NCBI RefSeq assembly: GCF_047730085.1
Contig: NZ_CP159830.1
Span: forward strand, 868,001 to 932,000
Origin: Njordibacter sp937773555
GTDB taxonomy: Bacteria; Pseudomonadota; Gammaproteobacteria; Pseudomonadales; Balneatricaceae
DNA length: 64,000 nt
Direction of reading: 5' to 3'
The position numbers and the translations under genes are program-made. A model generated the notes under the pieces. It saw only the letters and a program-made list of their open reading frames with translations. It was not told where the DNA came from and did not search any database. Shown piece after piece: positions 43,581-53,095 of this stretch (its first letter is position 1; the number at the start of each line of letters is the position of its first letter).

Positions 43581-45284
43581 ATGGTAGCAATATCACGCAG
43601 TGCTTACGCAGAGATGTTTGGCCCAACCACAGGCGACAAAGTGCGTTTAGCAGACACAGAATTGTGGCTTCAGGTGGAAGACGACTTGACGCATTATGGG
43701 GAAGAGGTAAAGTTTGGTGGCGGTAAGGTTATTCGTGATGGCATGGGACAGAGCCAGGCCTGCAGCGCTCATGTGCCAGACTTAGTCATTACTAATGCCT
43801 TGGTCATCGATCATTGGGGCATCATCAAGGCTGATATCGCGATCAAAGATGGGCGTATTCAGGCCATAGGTAAAGCGGGTAACCCAGACATTCAACCTGG
43901 AGTGAGTATTGAGATTGGACCAGGTACAGAAGTGGTGGCAGGGGAGGGGCAATTGGTAACAGCGGGTGGTGTTGATGCCCATATCCATTTTATCTGTCCA
44001 CAACAAGTAGAAGAAGCGCTATGCTCTGGTGTCACTACCATGCTGGGGGGTGGCACTGGGCCGGCAACGGGCACTAAGGCCACCACATGCACGCCGGGGC
44101 CTTGGAATATTGCTCGTATGCTGGAAGCTGCTGATGTGCTGCCGATGAATCTTGGGTTTCTTGGCAAGGGCAATGCGAGCCTTCCAGAGCCTCTGCGGGA
44201 GCAGGTTGAAGCGGGCGCCATGGGGTTAAAATTACATGAGGATTGGGGTTCCACACCTGCGGCTATTGATAACTGCTTATCAGTGGCTGAGGAATATGAT
44301 GTGCAGGTGGCGATTCATACGGACACACTGAACGAAGGTGGCTTTGTGGAATCCACTTTGGCGGCTATTGGTGATCGGGTGATTCATACCTATCACACCG
44401 AAGGCGCTGGTGGTGGCCATGCGCCTGATATTATTAAAGCTGCCGGGCTAGTTAATGTTCTACCGTCGTCTACTAATCCAACTCGTCCGTATACGGTCAA
44501 TACTGTGGATGAGCATTTGGATATGCTCATGGTATGTCATCACTTGGACCCTAGTATTCCTGAAGATGTGGCGTTTGCCGAATCGCGCATTCGCCGTGAG
44601 ACGATTGCCGCAGAAGATATCTTGCACGATTTGGGGGCTTTTTCTATGATCTCCTCCGATTCTCAAGCCATGGGCCGGGTCGGTGAGGTGATTACTCGCA
44701 CCTGGCAAACAGCCCACAAGATGAAGGTGCAAAGAGGCCCATTAGCAGAAGATTCTGTCGAAAATGATAACTACCGGATTAAACGGTACATTGCTAAATA
44801 CACCATTAATCCTGCGCTGACCCACGGCATTGCCCACGAAGTGGGGTCTATTGAAGTAGGAAAGCTGGCAGATTTAGTGCTATGGAAACCCGCTTTCTTT
44901 GGTACCAAGCCCAGCTTAATTATTAAGGGCGGCATGATTGCGATGGCGCCAATGGGAGATCCTAACGCCTCAATCCCTACGCCGCAGCCAGTGCACTACC
45001 GTCCCATGTTTGGTAGTTTGGGAGCCGCATCACAAAGCACGAGCATGATCTTTTTGCCCACCGTGGCAGCTGAAAACGGGTTGGCGAAAACATTGGGGTT
45101 GCGCTCGTTAATTGGTTATGTAAAAGGCTGTCGTGATTTGACCAAAGCCAATATGATTCACAACGATTGGTTGCCCAACATTGACGTGGACCCACAGACC
45201 TATGTGGTGGAGGCTGATGGAGTTCCATTAACTTGCGAACCCGCTAGCGAACTGCCTATGGCGCAACGTTATTTTTTATTCTGA
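43581..45284 (+). CDS. ureC: Urease alpha (catalytic) subunit
   Basis: Nickel enzyme that hydrolyses urea to ammonia and carbamate; 567 residues, full length. Active-site features: HIHFICPQQ (nickel His pair), GLKLHEDWG (the Lys that is carbamylated to bridge the nickels), HTDTLNEGGFVE, the mobile-flap segment CHHLDPSIPEDVAFAESRIRR with the catalytic His, and ISSDSQAMGRVGE (nickel Asp region). The N-terminus has the usual SRSAYAEMFGPTTGDKVRLAD. All key residues appear intact, so an active enzyme is expected. Confidence 0.97.
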   Translation: MVAISRSAYAEMFGPTTGDKVRLADTELWLQVEDDLTHYGEEVKFGGGKVIRDGMGQSQACSAHVPDLVITNALVIDHWGIIKADIAIKDGRIQAIGKAGNPDIQPGVSIEIGPGTEVVAGEGQLVTAGGVDAHIHFICPQQVEEALCSGVTTMLGGGTGPATGTKATTCTPGPWNIARMLEAADVLPMNLGFLGKGNASLPEPLREQVEAGAMGLKLHEDWGSTPAAIDNCLSVAEEYDVQVAIHTDTLNEGGFVESTLAAIGDRVIHTYHTEGAGGGHAPDIIKAAGLVNVLPSSTNPTRPYTVNTVDEHLDMLMVCHHLDPSIPEDVAFAESRIRRETIAAEDILHDLGAFSMISSDSQAMGRVGEVITRTWQTAHKMKVQRGPLAEDSVENDNYRIKRYIAKYTINPALTHGIAHEVGSIEVGKLADLVLWKPAFFGTKPSLIIKGGMIAMAPMGDPNASIPTPQPVHYRPMFGSLGAASQSTSMIFLPTVAAENGLAKTLGLRSLIGYVKGCRDLTKANMIHNDWLPNIDVDPQTYVVEADGVPLTCEPASELPMAQRYFLF

Positions 45285-45292
45285 GGCCAGTT

Positions 45293-45736
45293 ATGATTAA
45301 ATTTATTAAAAAGGTGGCAGGTGAATCAATACCCAATCTTCAACTTAGCCTCAGTATTGAGCAGCGGATAAAAAGCCGTTTACGAGTGACTTTAAATAAT
45401 GGCCAAGAAGCGGGGCTAGACCTACCCAGAGGCATTACATTAAGGCATGGGGACATACTTTCTAGTGAACATGGCGACCACGTGAGAATTGTGGCTGCCG
45501 TAGAAACCTTGTCTGTGGTGCGTACTGATGATGACCTGTTGCGGGCTCGTATTTGTTATCACTTAGGCAACCGCCATACCCCCATCGAAATCAAACACCA
45601 TTTTGTCAGTTACCAGCATGATCACGTACTGGACAAAATGGTTATGGGTTTAGGGGGCAAGGTGAACCTTGAAGAGCTGACATTTGAACCAGAAACGGGG
45701 GCCTACGGAGGTCATAGTAATGATCATGAAGGCTAA
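45293..45736 (+). CDS. ureE: Urease accessory protein UreE
   Basis: Nickel-binding metallochaperone, 147 residues. It has the peptide-binding N-terminal domain and a C-terminal metal domain (LLRARICYHLGNRHTPIEIK, HDHVLDKMV). The C-terminal tail GGHSNDHEG contains only two His, unlike the His-rich tail of the Klebsiella protein, so nickel storage capacity should be low. It follows ureC by 8 bp. Confidence 0.94.
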   Translation: MIKFIKKVAGESIPNLQLSLSIEQRIKSRLRVTLNNGQEAGLDLPRGITLRHGDILSSEHGDHVRIVAAVETLSVVRTDDDLLRARICYHLGNRHTPIEIKHHFVSYQHDHVLDKMVMGLGGKVNLEELTFEPETGAYGGHSNDHEG

Positions 45737-45748
45737 GGAGTTTCTATA

Positions 45749-46414
45749 GTGGTGCCAACATTTAGATTGTTCCAGCTCATTAGCCCGTCACTGCCCGTGG
45801 GGGCCTTTGCCTACTCTCAAGGGCTGGAGTGGGCCGTAGAATCGGGCTGGATTAATGATCAGGCAAGCTTTGATGGCTGGTTGAGATCTCAGCTCATTGA
45901 GTGCCTAACCCAGCTTGAATTACCAATGCTAAATGCTGCATGTGTAGCCACAGAGAGGCAGGATTGGCAGCGGTTGCAGGACATTAGTCGAACTCTGATC
46001 GCCTGGAGAGAGACCAAAGAATTGAGGCAAGAAGAACAATTACGAGGCGAGGCACTAATGCGATTGTTACCTAATTTAGGGATTATTGTGCCTGATATCA
46101 TTCGCTCAGCAGCCCACCGAAGCCAGGTGGTGGGATTAGCGATAGCGGGGGCCCAGTGGCATATTCAAACTGAGGATTTATGCCGCGGTTATGTCTGGAG
46201 TTGGTTAGAAAATGCCGTCATAACAGGGGTGAAATTAATCCCTTTAGGGCAGACACAAGGCCAACAAATATTGCACGGCATGTCCGCTGCACTTGAACAA
46301 GCAGTTCAATCAGCTGCAGCAATCGCCTATGAAGACGCTGGCAGCAGCGCTCCAGCATTAGCAATTGCTAGTAGTAATCATGAAATTCAATATACACGTT
46401 TATTTAGGAGTTAA
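45749..46414 (+). CDS. ureF: Urease accessory protein UreF
   Basis: All-helical GTPase-gating partner of UreG in the UreDFG activation complex; 221 residues, GTG start with AAGGAG 8 bp upstream. Recognised by LISPSLPVGAFAYSQGLEWAVE, ARETKELR-like WRETKELRQEE and GYVWSWLENAVITGVKLIPLGQ. It ends 2 bp before ureG. Confidence 0.94.
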   Translation: MVPTFRLFQLISPSLPVGAFAYSQGLEWAVESGWINDQASFDGWLRSQLIECLTQLELPMLNAACVATERQDWQRLQDISRTLIAWRETKELRQEEQLRGEALMRLLPNLGIIVPDIIRSAAHRSQVVGLAIAGAQWHIQTEDLCRGYVWSWLENAVITGVKLIPLGQTQGQQILHGMSAALEQAVQSAAAIAYEDAGSSAPALAIASSNHEIQYTRLFRS

Positions 46415-46416
46415 CT

Positions 46417-47031
46417 GTGAATGAATATAAAATGCCCCTACGAATAGGGGTTGGTGGGCCAGTAGGTTCTGGCAAGACGGCATTGCTTGAAGCCGTCTGT
46501 AAAGCCATGAGAGATGACTATAACCTAGCAGTGGTCACCAATGATATTTATACCCAAGAGGATGCAAAAATTTTAACTCGGGCTGAGGCTCTAAGTGAAG
46601 ATCGCATTATTGGGGTGGAAACAGGGGGATGCCCGCATACAGCCATTCGAGAGGATGCGTCTATGAATTTGGCTGCCATTGATACCCTTGCCCGGCGCCA
46701 CAAAAATTTAGACATTGTATTTGTGGAAAGTGGAGGCGACAATTTAAGTGCCACTTTTAGTCCGGAGTTAGCAGACCTTACCATTTTTGTTATCGACGTA
46801 GGCGAAGGAGAAAAAATTCCTCGCAAAGGTGGCCCAGGCATTACTAAATCTGATTTACTGGTCATCAATAAAACCGACCTAGCCCCTTATGTTGGAGCTG
46901 ACTTAGGCATCATGGAAGCTGATACCAATCGCATGCGCCCCGAAAAGCCATGGGTTTTCACTAACTTGAAAACCCTAAACGGTTTGGGCGATATTATTGA
47001 ATTCATTCGTCATTATGGGATGTTAACTTGA
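46417..47031 (+). CDS. ureG: Urease accessory GTPase UreG
   Basis: SIMIBI-class GTPase that drives nickel insertion; 204 residues, GTG start with AGGAG 6 bp upstream. The P-loop is GGPVGSGKTAL, followed by TNDIYTQEDA, the metal motif GGCPHTAIREDAS (Cys-Pro-His), VFVESGGDNL and the NKTD base-recognition motif. Last gene of the urea/urease unit. A partial tRNA-linked repeat lies about 110 bp downstream. Confidence 0.97.
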   Translation: MNEYKMPLRIGVGGPVGSGKTALLEAVCKAMRDDYNLAVVTNDIYTQEDAKILTRAEALSEDRIIGVETGGCPHTAIREDASMNLAAIDTLARRHKNLDIVFVESGGDNLSATFSPELADLTIFVIDVGEGEKIPRKGGPGITKSDLLVINKTDLAPYVGADLGIMEADTNRMRPEKPWVFTNLKTLNGLGDIIEFIRHYGMLT

Positions 47032-47138
47032 CCTAGGCCGCAGCCTACAAAAGCACTAGCACCAATAGAAAGCCAAGAATAATGGCTAGCCAGGTTGCTA
47101 GTGCGCCTCTTTGGGCTCTGTGAATAAGGTGTGGGCTT

Positions 47139-47177
47139 AATACATTAACGGCTTTGCACTGTTATATAACTTGCGCC
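47139..47177. repeat. Partial copy of the distal end of the tRNA-linked repeat
   Basis: About 32 of 39 positions match 36079-36117 in the same orientation (both begin AATACATTA and end ACTTGCGCC). The minus strand again reads KAVNVLSPHLIH, like KADNVFSPYPIH in copy 2. The two copies flank the urt-ure cluster. In the 557-bp gap 47032-47588 I see this repeat, an 8-bp tandem repeat and otherwise AT-rich DNA without a gene. Confidence 0.75.
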
Positions 47178-47433
47178 GATTCTTTTGTGATCTTAATTTT
47201 AATATAAGCACTATCATGTTTAATGCTTTTATTTTGGATCACGTTTATGTGCGCTGATTAATGAAACATTTCTTTTACTGGCGTTTAATTTTCTTAAAAC
47301 TATATATCTTTATTTACATAGTTTGTATTTCATTCATTTTTCAGTGCTTTTTATTCATCGATGAACCGGCATGGCTTATGTTTCAAAAAATTTGATAAAC
47401 AAACCACTGCTGTCGCACTCTCAATTAGACTAT

Positions 47434-47473
47434 TAGTCATATAGTCATATAGTCATATAGTCATATAGTCATA
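47434..47473. repeat. Tandem repeat, five copies of TAGTCATA
   Basis: Five uninterrupted 8-bp units, about 115 bp beyond the end of rhaI. Such simple repeats can arise by slippage. There is no gene across it, so phase variation of a coding sequence is not involved. Confidence 0.9.
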
Positions 47474-47588
47474 TGAGTATTTGTTTAGTTTACAATTGCT
47501 CAGTTTAAAGTGAAACCACATAGGCAGGCTAAGCGGATAATATAACGATAAAGAATGCGGCACAGGTAAATATCTGTTGATCTTGGGG

Positions 47589-48863
47589 TCAAATGATTCC
47601 GCCACCTGCGCCAGAGACTGCCGGACGATTAAGCGACACTTTTTCACGATACCCAGATGCACGGTAAGCAGATACAGGATCGATGGCGCCATTCTTTTCA
47701 AACCTGGCCATTGCTAGGATGGGTTCAACGTCGGTGCGGAAAGCTTCCTTTAGGGTTGATGTTGCCATTAGGGCGTCATTGGTGTCTTGAAATCCTTCTA
47801 AGGCAACTCGGTCAACTAAAAGGGCTTGAGCGTAGGCCCGCTGTACTTCCATGGCAGACACCATGAGGCTTTCAATTGGATCGGTGACATTATGGCTTTG
47901 ATCAAGCATGTGCATAGGGTCAAAACCAGGTACATTTTCAGCATCAACTAACTCATTAAAAACTAGGAAAAGGCGGTAGGGGTCAATGGATCCGGTGTCT
48001 AAATCATCATCCCCGTATTTACTGTCGTTAAAATGGAAGCCCCCTAATTTGCCAAACTGAATGAGTCTTGCAACGATCATTTCGATGTTTACGTTAGGTG
48101 CGTGGTGGCCTAAATCGACCAGACAATAGGCACGATCGCCTAATTCTTTTGCAATCATGTAATTGGTGCCCCAATCCTGAACCACAGTAGAATAAAAGGC
48201 TGGCTCATACATTTTGTGTTCGGTAAATAATCTCCAATCCTCAGGCAGGCCAGCATAAACTGCTTTGGTGCTGTCTAAATAGCGCTCAAATTGGCGGGTA
48301 AAGTTAGTTTGACCTGGGAAGTTTGAGCCGTCACCCACCCAAATTGTCAGGGCTTTTGAACCAATTGCCTGTCCAAGTTCGATACATTCCAAGTTATGAT
48401 CGATGGCTTGTTGACGGGTGGCAGCATTACTGTGTGACAATGAGCCAAATTTATAGCTATGCACTTGGCCTTTTTGATCTTGGAAACAGTTCGAATTCAT
48501 TGCGTCAAAGGTTAGCTTGTTCTCTTGTGCCTTTGCCAATAGATCTGAAGCTTTGGCTTTGTCCCAGGGGATATGCAAGGAAACAGAGGGTGTGGCTTGG
48601 GTTAAACTTTGAATCACACCACAGTCATCTAATTTGTCAAAAATATGGCGGGGTTCACCAAGGCCAGGAAAGCGTGCAAAGCGTGTGCCGCCTGTACCTA
48701 CGCCCCAACTTGGAACTGCCACCTGGTATTTTGAAACCTTGGCTTTTATTTTGTCTATGTTGATGCTTCGGCGGTCAAGATGCTCTCCAAGAGCTTGATA
48801 GTTTGAGCGCATTTCCTGTTCGATAGACTCGTTAGATTGTTCGATACTCGTTTGCTTTATCAT
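47589..48863 (-). CDS. rhaI: L-rhamnose isomerase (RhaI type)
   Basis: Metal-dependent TIM-barrel enzyme converting L-rhamnose to L-rhamnulose; 424 residues. It belongs to the xylose-isomerase-like RhaI group of pseudomonads and rhizobia, not the enterobacterial RhaA: VPSWGVGTGGTRFARFPG, FDAMNSNCFQDQ, TIWVGDGSNFPGQ, EHKMYEPAFYSTVVQDWG, CLVDLGHHAPNVNIE and GGFHFNDSKYGDDDLD (metal ligands) are visible. It is downstream of the bifunctional aldolase/dehydrogenase gene on the minus strand (gap 69 bp), probably one transcript. Confidence 0.93.
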   Translation of the reverse strand: MIKQTSIEQSNESIEQEMRSNYQALGEHLDRRSINIDKIKAKVSKYQVAVPSWGVGTGGTRFARFPGLGEPRHIFDKLDDCGVIQSLTQATPSVSLHIPWDKAKASDLLAKAQENKLTFDAMNSNCFQDQKGQVHSYKFGSLSHSNAATRQQAIDHNLECIELGQAIGSKALTIWVGDGSNFPGQTNFTRQFERYLDSTKAVYAGLPEDWRLFTEHKMYEPAFYSTVVQDWGTNYMIAKELGDRAYCLVDLGHHAPNVNIEMIVARLIQFGKLGGFHFNDSKYGDDDLDTGSIDPYRLFLVFNELVDAENVPGFDPMHMLDQSHNVTDPIESLMVSAMEVQRAYAQALLVDRVALEGFQDTNDALMATSTLKEAFRTDVEPILAMARFEKNGAIDPVSAYRASGYREKVSLNRPAVSGAGGGII

Positions 48864-48932
48864 GAACTTGCTCCCAGATAAGTTTGCTATGGGGCGACAA
48901 TTGGCAACCCTGCGTGGCTTTTTTGGTTTTTT

Positions 48933-51038
48933 TTAACGGGTAAATGCCTGCACGTTACCCGCATCAACATTAATAATGTTACCAGTAGACTTAGATGAGC
49001 GTTCGCTGGCAAGAAAATAGGCTGCCTCAGCAATATCTTCAGGAAATACAGAACGTTTCAACAATGAGCGCTCTCGGTAATGTTCTTCCAAGCCCTCTTT
49101 TTCGTCCTTACCATAAATGTTTGCACGTTGTTTCAGCCAATCCCCAGACCAAATTTTTGATCCTCTAAGAACTGCATCTGGGTTGACCACATTTACCCGA
49201 ATGCCTTTTGGTGCGCCTTCAAGAGCCAAACATCGTGCCAAATGAATTTCGCTGGCTTTAGCTGTGCAGTAGGCTGAAGCCCCTGGCGACGCAGCCAAGC
49301 CATTTTTAGAAGCGATAAACACGATGGCACCCCCCATGTCTTGAGCAATCATCATTTTAAAAGCCTCCCGACTCACCAAAAAGTAGCCAGTGGAAAGAAT
49401 TGACATGTTTTTATTCCACAATTCCAATGAAGTGTCCTCCACCGCTGCCGCACTGGCAATGCCAGCATTGGAAACTAAAATATCAACCCCACCAAATTCT
49501 ACTGCAGTTTGGGTATAGGCATTAGCCACGGCTTGTTCATCAGTAACATTCATCAAAACGGTGCGAACTACGTCTGCAGAGTAGCGGGAAATGAGGTTTT
49601 CTGCTGCTTCTTTAATGGCAGCTTCATCAATGTCAGCGAGCATGACACAAGCGCCTTCTTGCAGGTAACGTTCTGCTGTGGCCAAACCAATCCCACCTGC
49701 ACCACCAGTAATTAAAGCAATTCGCCCAGCCAGCGTTTTTGGCTTGGGCATGCGCTGCAGTTTAGCCTCTTCTAGTAACCAGTATTCAATGTTAAAGGCT
49801 TCTTGCTCGTCTAGGCCACAATATTCCGACACCGAAGATGCGCCACGCATCACGTTGATGGCGTTAATATAAAACTCACCAGAAATTCGCGCCGTTGCTT
49901 TGGATGATGCGAAGGTGATCATACCAACACCCGGAATTAAGTAAACAATAGCATTGGGGTCTCGAAGAGCAGGGCTGTCATCATGCTTACAGCGCCCATA
50001 ATAGGCGCTATAACCGATTCTGTATTGGGAAATCGCATCGTCTAGGCTTGCCAAGGTTGCAGTTACATCGGGCATAGCTGGGTTAAAGTCCACAACCAGC
50101 GGCCTAATTTTTGTGCGTAAAAAGTGATCAGGACAAGATGTTCCTAGCGCGGCTAATTCTTCCATATTAGCACTGTTGACGAATTCTAAAACGGCATTGC
50201 TGTCGTTAAAGTTGCCAACCATATGTTGCTTGCCAGACACCATGCCGCGGATGGCAGGCATCAGCTGTGCTGCAACTCCATATCTGTAAGTTGCGTCAAG
50301 GCTTTGGTGCTTAGCACCACCAAAAGCAGGCACACCCTCGGCGTTCATGGCTAACCAATTCATGGCTTTTTGAACAACCCCTATGGTAAGGCTGTAGCAT
50401 TCGTGTGCCTCATTCGCCCAAGTGAATAAGCCGTGACTCTCTAGAATGACACCCTTAGCATGTGGGTTGTCTAAACAAAATTTTTCTAACCACATACCTA
50501 GTTCGTAACCTGGCTTTTTCCAAGGCAACCAACCAATGTCACTGCCAAATATTTTCTGTGTGAGCTCTTTTGAGTTCTTTGACGCGGCAATCGCTATAAT
50601 GGCATCTGGATGCATGTGGTCGACATGTCTCACCGGTACGTAAGCATGCAGGGGCGTATCAATAGAAGCGGCTCGGGGGTTTAGGTTAAAGGTGCAATGG
50701 GGCAGGTAAGCAACCATTTCATCTTCAAACTCTAGGCCGCGGTAAAGTGCCTTCAAGTTGCGAAGCTTGTCCATGTAAAGGGTGGAGAAACCATCCATTT
50801 TGATTGACCCAAGATCACCACCTGAGCCTTTCACCCAAAGCACTTCCACTAAATTGTCACCCAGCAAGTCTTTTTCCATTACCTTAGCCGATGTATTGCC
50901 GCCACCGTAATTAGTGATGCGTTTATCTGAGCCTAACAGGTTGGAGCGATATACAAGTAGTTCTGATTCTGACATAGATGCCGCCTTGGACATATCCCAA
51001 AGATCGTCAAGGTGGTGGTGTTCCGGCGTATTCGTCAT
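48933..51038 (-). CDS. rhaD: Bifunctional rhamnulose-1-phosphate aldolase/short-chain dehydrogenase
   Basis: Fusion of about 701 residues. The N-terminal class II aldolase domain (GGGNTSAKVME, HAYVPVRHVDHMHPDAI and ESHGLFTW hold zinc ligands) cleaves rhamnulose 1-phosphate to DHAP and lactaldehyde. The C-terminal Rossmann dehydrogenase (LITGGAGGIGLATAERY, SNAGIA, YCTAKASEIH with catalytic Tyr and Lys) oxidises lactaldehyde. ATG 51038 is preferred to the frame opening at 51125, as AGGAGA precedes it and homologues start near there. Divergent from the DeoR regulator gene. Confidence 0.92.
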   Translation of the reverse strand: MTNTPEHHHLDDLWDMSKAASMSESELLVYRSNLLGSDKRITNYGGGNTSAKVMEKDLLGDNLVEVLWVKGSGGDLGSIKMDGFSTLYMDKLRNLKALYRGLEFEDEMVAYLPHCTFNLNPRAASIDTPLHAYVPVRHVDHMHPDAIIAIAASKNSKELTQKIFGSDIGWLPWKKPGYELGMWLEKFCLDNPHAKGVILESHGLFTWANEAHECYSLTIGVVQKAMNWLAMNAEGVPAFGGAKHQSLDATYRYGVAAQLMPAIRGMVSGKQHMVGNFNDSNAVLEFVNSANMEELAALGTSCPDHFLRTKIRPLVVDFNPAMPDVTATLASLDDAISQYRIGYSAYYGRCKHDDSPALRDPNAIVYLIPGVGMITFASSKATARISGEFYINAINVMRGASSVSEYCGLDEQEAFNIEYWLLEEAKLQRMPKPKTLAGRIALITGGAGGIGLATAERYLQEGACVMLADIDEAAIKEAAENLISRYSADVVRTVLMNVTDEQAVANAYTQTAVEFGGVDILVSNAGIASAAAVEDTSLELWNKNMSILSTGYFLVSREAFKMMIAQDMGGAIVFIASKNGLAASPGASAYCTAKASEIHLARCLALEGAPKGIRVNVVNPDAVLRGSKIWSGDWLKQRANIYGKDEKEGLEEHYRERSLLKRSVFPEDIAEAAYFLASERSSKSTGNIINVDAGNVQAFTR

Positions 51039-51107
51039 GAATTTTCTCCTACTTATAGTCACGTCTGTGACAGCCCAATCTTTCCTATAATGGCTACAGG
51101 ACACCCC

Positions 51108-51184
51108 ATTGTCAATCATTATCAATCATAATGAATTGCTATTGGCTCACGTATGGCGGTTAATGAAAATAAATGATTGACAAT
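51108..51184. promoter_or_regulatory. Palindromic operator in the divergent rha promoter region
   Basis: ATTGTCAATCATT (51108-51120) and its exact reverse complement AATGATTGACAAT (51172-51184) lie 51 bp apart between rhaD and the regulator gene. Each arm is followed by a second ATCATT/AATGAT-type half site, so TCAATCAT is repeated. Probably bound by the adjacent DeoR-type regulator, with possible looping over the two divergent promoters. Confidence 0.65.
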
Positions 51185-51246
51185 GATTATTTATGAATGC
51201 ACCATGAAGAAAGACTAAAAAAACAAAAACAATCAAGGTACGACTA

Positions 51247-52050
51247 ATGCACGAAAGAGAACGTCAAAGGATTATCTTGTCAGCGGTACAAGACCGACCT
51301 GTGGTGACGGTTGTCGAACTCTGTATTATCACAGGTGCCTCTGAGGCAACTATACGCCGGGACATTGTTGCGCTTGATGCAGAAAAAAAGTTAAATCGCA
51401 TAAGAGGAGGGGCTGAGTCGATTACCCCACCCCAGTTTGGTGGTCTTGCTGGACGGCCCTTTTCTGTTAACCAATTAATAAATATTGAGCAAAAGCGTGC
51501 AATAGCGCGGGCCGCGGTAGAGATGTGTGACGATGGTGAGCCCATTATCATTAATGGTGGCACCACCACATTCCAAATGGTTCATCCGCTCGCATCGCGG
51601 CGTATGCAGGTGTTTACTAATTCATTTCCCATTGCAGAACATCTGCTCAACCACTCTAAAAACACCATAATGTTGTCTGGCGGTACGATTTATCGTGAGC
51701 AGAACATTATTCTGTCGCCTTTTGAAAATGATGTTACTCGCAACTTTTATGCCCGAAGAATGTTTATGGGCGCCAAAGGTTTGGGGCCCCTTGGAGTCAT
51801 GGAGGGAGACCCACTAATTGTTCAAGCTGAAGAAAAGTTAATTGGTCAATCTGACGAATTAGTTCTTTTAGTTGATAGTTCAAAATTTGAAGCACGGTCA
51901 AGTTTGGTTCTTTGCCCGCTTAGCCGAGTGGATACTGTGATTACCGATGATGGTATCACTGATAAAACAGCAGCAATGCTGGAAGCCGCAGATGTTAAAT
52001 TAATCGTCGCCAAATCTGGCGCGGCTCAACAGGAGGGATTGGCCTCGTAA
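51247..52050 (+). CDS. rhaR: DeoR-family regulator of rhamnose catabolism
   Basis: 267 residues. An N-terminal DeoR HTH (RERQRIILSAVQDRPVVTVVEL, GASEATIRRDIVALDAEKKLNRIRGGAE) is followed by a sugar-phosphate-sensing domain (INGGTTTFQMVHPL, MLSGGTIYRE, VDSSKFEARSSLVLCPLSRVDTVITDD). It opens the transport arm of the cluster in the same place as the DeoR-type rhaR of Rhizobium leguminosarum; it is unrelated to enterobacterial AraC-type RhaR. A phosphorylated rhamnose intermediate is the likely inducer, by family analogy. Confidence 0.87.
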   Translation: MHERERQRIILSAVQDRPVVTVVELCIITGASEATIRRDIVALDAEKKLNRIRGGAESITPPQFGGLAGRPFSVNQLINIEQKRAIARAAVEMCDDGEPIIINGGTTTFQMVHPLASRRMQVFTNSFPIAEHLLNHSKNTIMLSGGTIYREQNIILSPFENDVTRNFYARRMFMGAKGLGPLGVMEGDPLIVQAEEKLIGQSDELVLLVDSSKFEARSSLVLCPLSRVDTVITDDGITDKTAAMLEAADVKLIVAKSGAAQQEGLAS

Positions 52051-52088
52051 GGCCAGTGGAATCTCCATAACACTCTAGGGAGTAAATC

Positions 52089-53081
52089 ATGAATTTAATA
52101 AAACAAATGCTGCCCGCACTGGCAGTAGCCGCGACTTTATTGACGGGTGCAGTCCAGGCCGCAGATATGCGCATAGCTGTCGTTGTTAAGGCACTAGGTA
52201 TAGGTTTTTTTGAAGCTGCTGCAAAAGGTGCTGAAGAGGCAGCAAGTGAACTGGGCGATGTGGAGATTATTTACACAGGCCCAACGGATACTACAGCAGA
52301 AGGACAAATTGAGGTAATTAATGCACTAATTGCTCAACGTGTTGATGCCATTGCAATTTCGGCTAATGACACTGATGCATTGGTTCCTGCGCTCAAAAAG
52401 GCAATGGCCCGAGGCATCACAGTAATTAGCTGGGATTCAGGTGTTGCTGCAGAAGGCCGGCAAATGCATTTAAACCCATCTTCTAATCCGCTAATCGGCA
52501 ACATGATTGTGAAGCTTGCGGCAGATCATTTACCTGAGGGTGGTGATGTTGCAGTATTGTCAGCATCAAGTACGGCAACCAACCAAAATATCTGGATTGA
52601 CGAGATGAATAAGGTAGTTGGCAATTATCAGGGTATTAACGTTGTTGCCACAGTTTATGGTGATGATCTGGCTGATAAATCTTATAGGGAAGCCAACGGT
52701 CTAATGCAGACTTACCCTAACCTTAAGGCGATTATCGCACCTACAACGGTCGGAATAGTTGCTGCAGCTCAGGCTGTTGCTGATGCTGGAAAAATTGGGC
52801 AGATTAATGTAACTGGTCTTGCTTTACCTTCTGAAATGGCCGGACACATTGCAAGTGGAGCATCTAAATCGTTTGCCATTTGGAACCCGATTGATCTAGG
52901 GTACTCGGCAACAATGCTGGCATACAACCTTGCTAAAGGTAATGCGGTCGCTGCACCTGGTGCTAAAATATCAATGGGGCGTATGGGTTCGCTAACATTG
53001 GATGAAAAAACTGAAGGTGCAATGGCGGATCCATTCGTCTACGATGCCTCTAACATTGATGCCTTCAAAACTATTTTTTGA
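52089..53081 (+). CDS. rhaS: Rhamnose ABC transporter, periplasmic binding protein
   Basis: Pentose/hexose-type sugar-binding protein of 330 residues. A Sec signal (LIKQMLPALAVAATLLTGAVQA, split here by its hydrophobic core, cleavage after VQA) precedes ADMRIAVVVKALGIGFFEAAAKGAEEAASEL. NDTDALVPALKKAMARGITVISWDSG is the hinge region. Placed directly upstream of the sugar ABC ATPase and two permease genes, matching the RhaS component of the rhizobial rhamnose transporter. A stable hairpin follows. Confidence 0.9.
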   Translation: MNLIKQMLPALAVAATLLTGAVQAADMRIAVVVKALGIGFFEAAAKGAEEAASELGDVEIIYTGPTDTTAEGQIEVINALIAQRVDAIAISANDTDALVPALKKAMARGITVISWDSGVAAEGRQMHLNPSSNPLIGNMIVKLAADHLPEGGDVAVLSASSTATNQNIWIDEMNKVVGNYQGINVVATVYGDDLADKSYREANGLMQTYPNLKAIIAPTTVGIVAAAQAVADAGKIGQINVTGLALPSEMAGHIASGASKSFAIWNPIDLGYSATMLAYNLAKGNAVAAPGAKISMGRMGSLTLDEKTEGAMADPFVYDASNIDAFKTIF

Positions 53082-53095
53082 TCGGTGCCTTGAAC

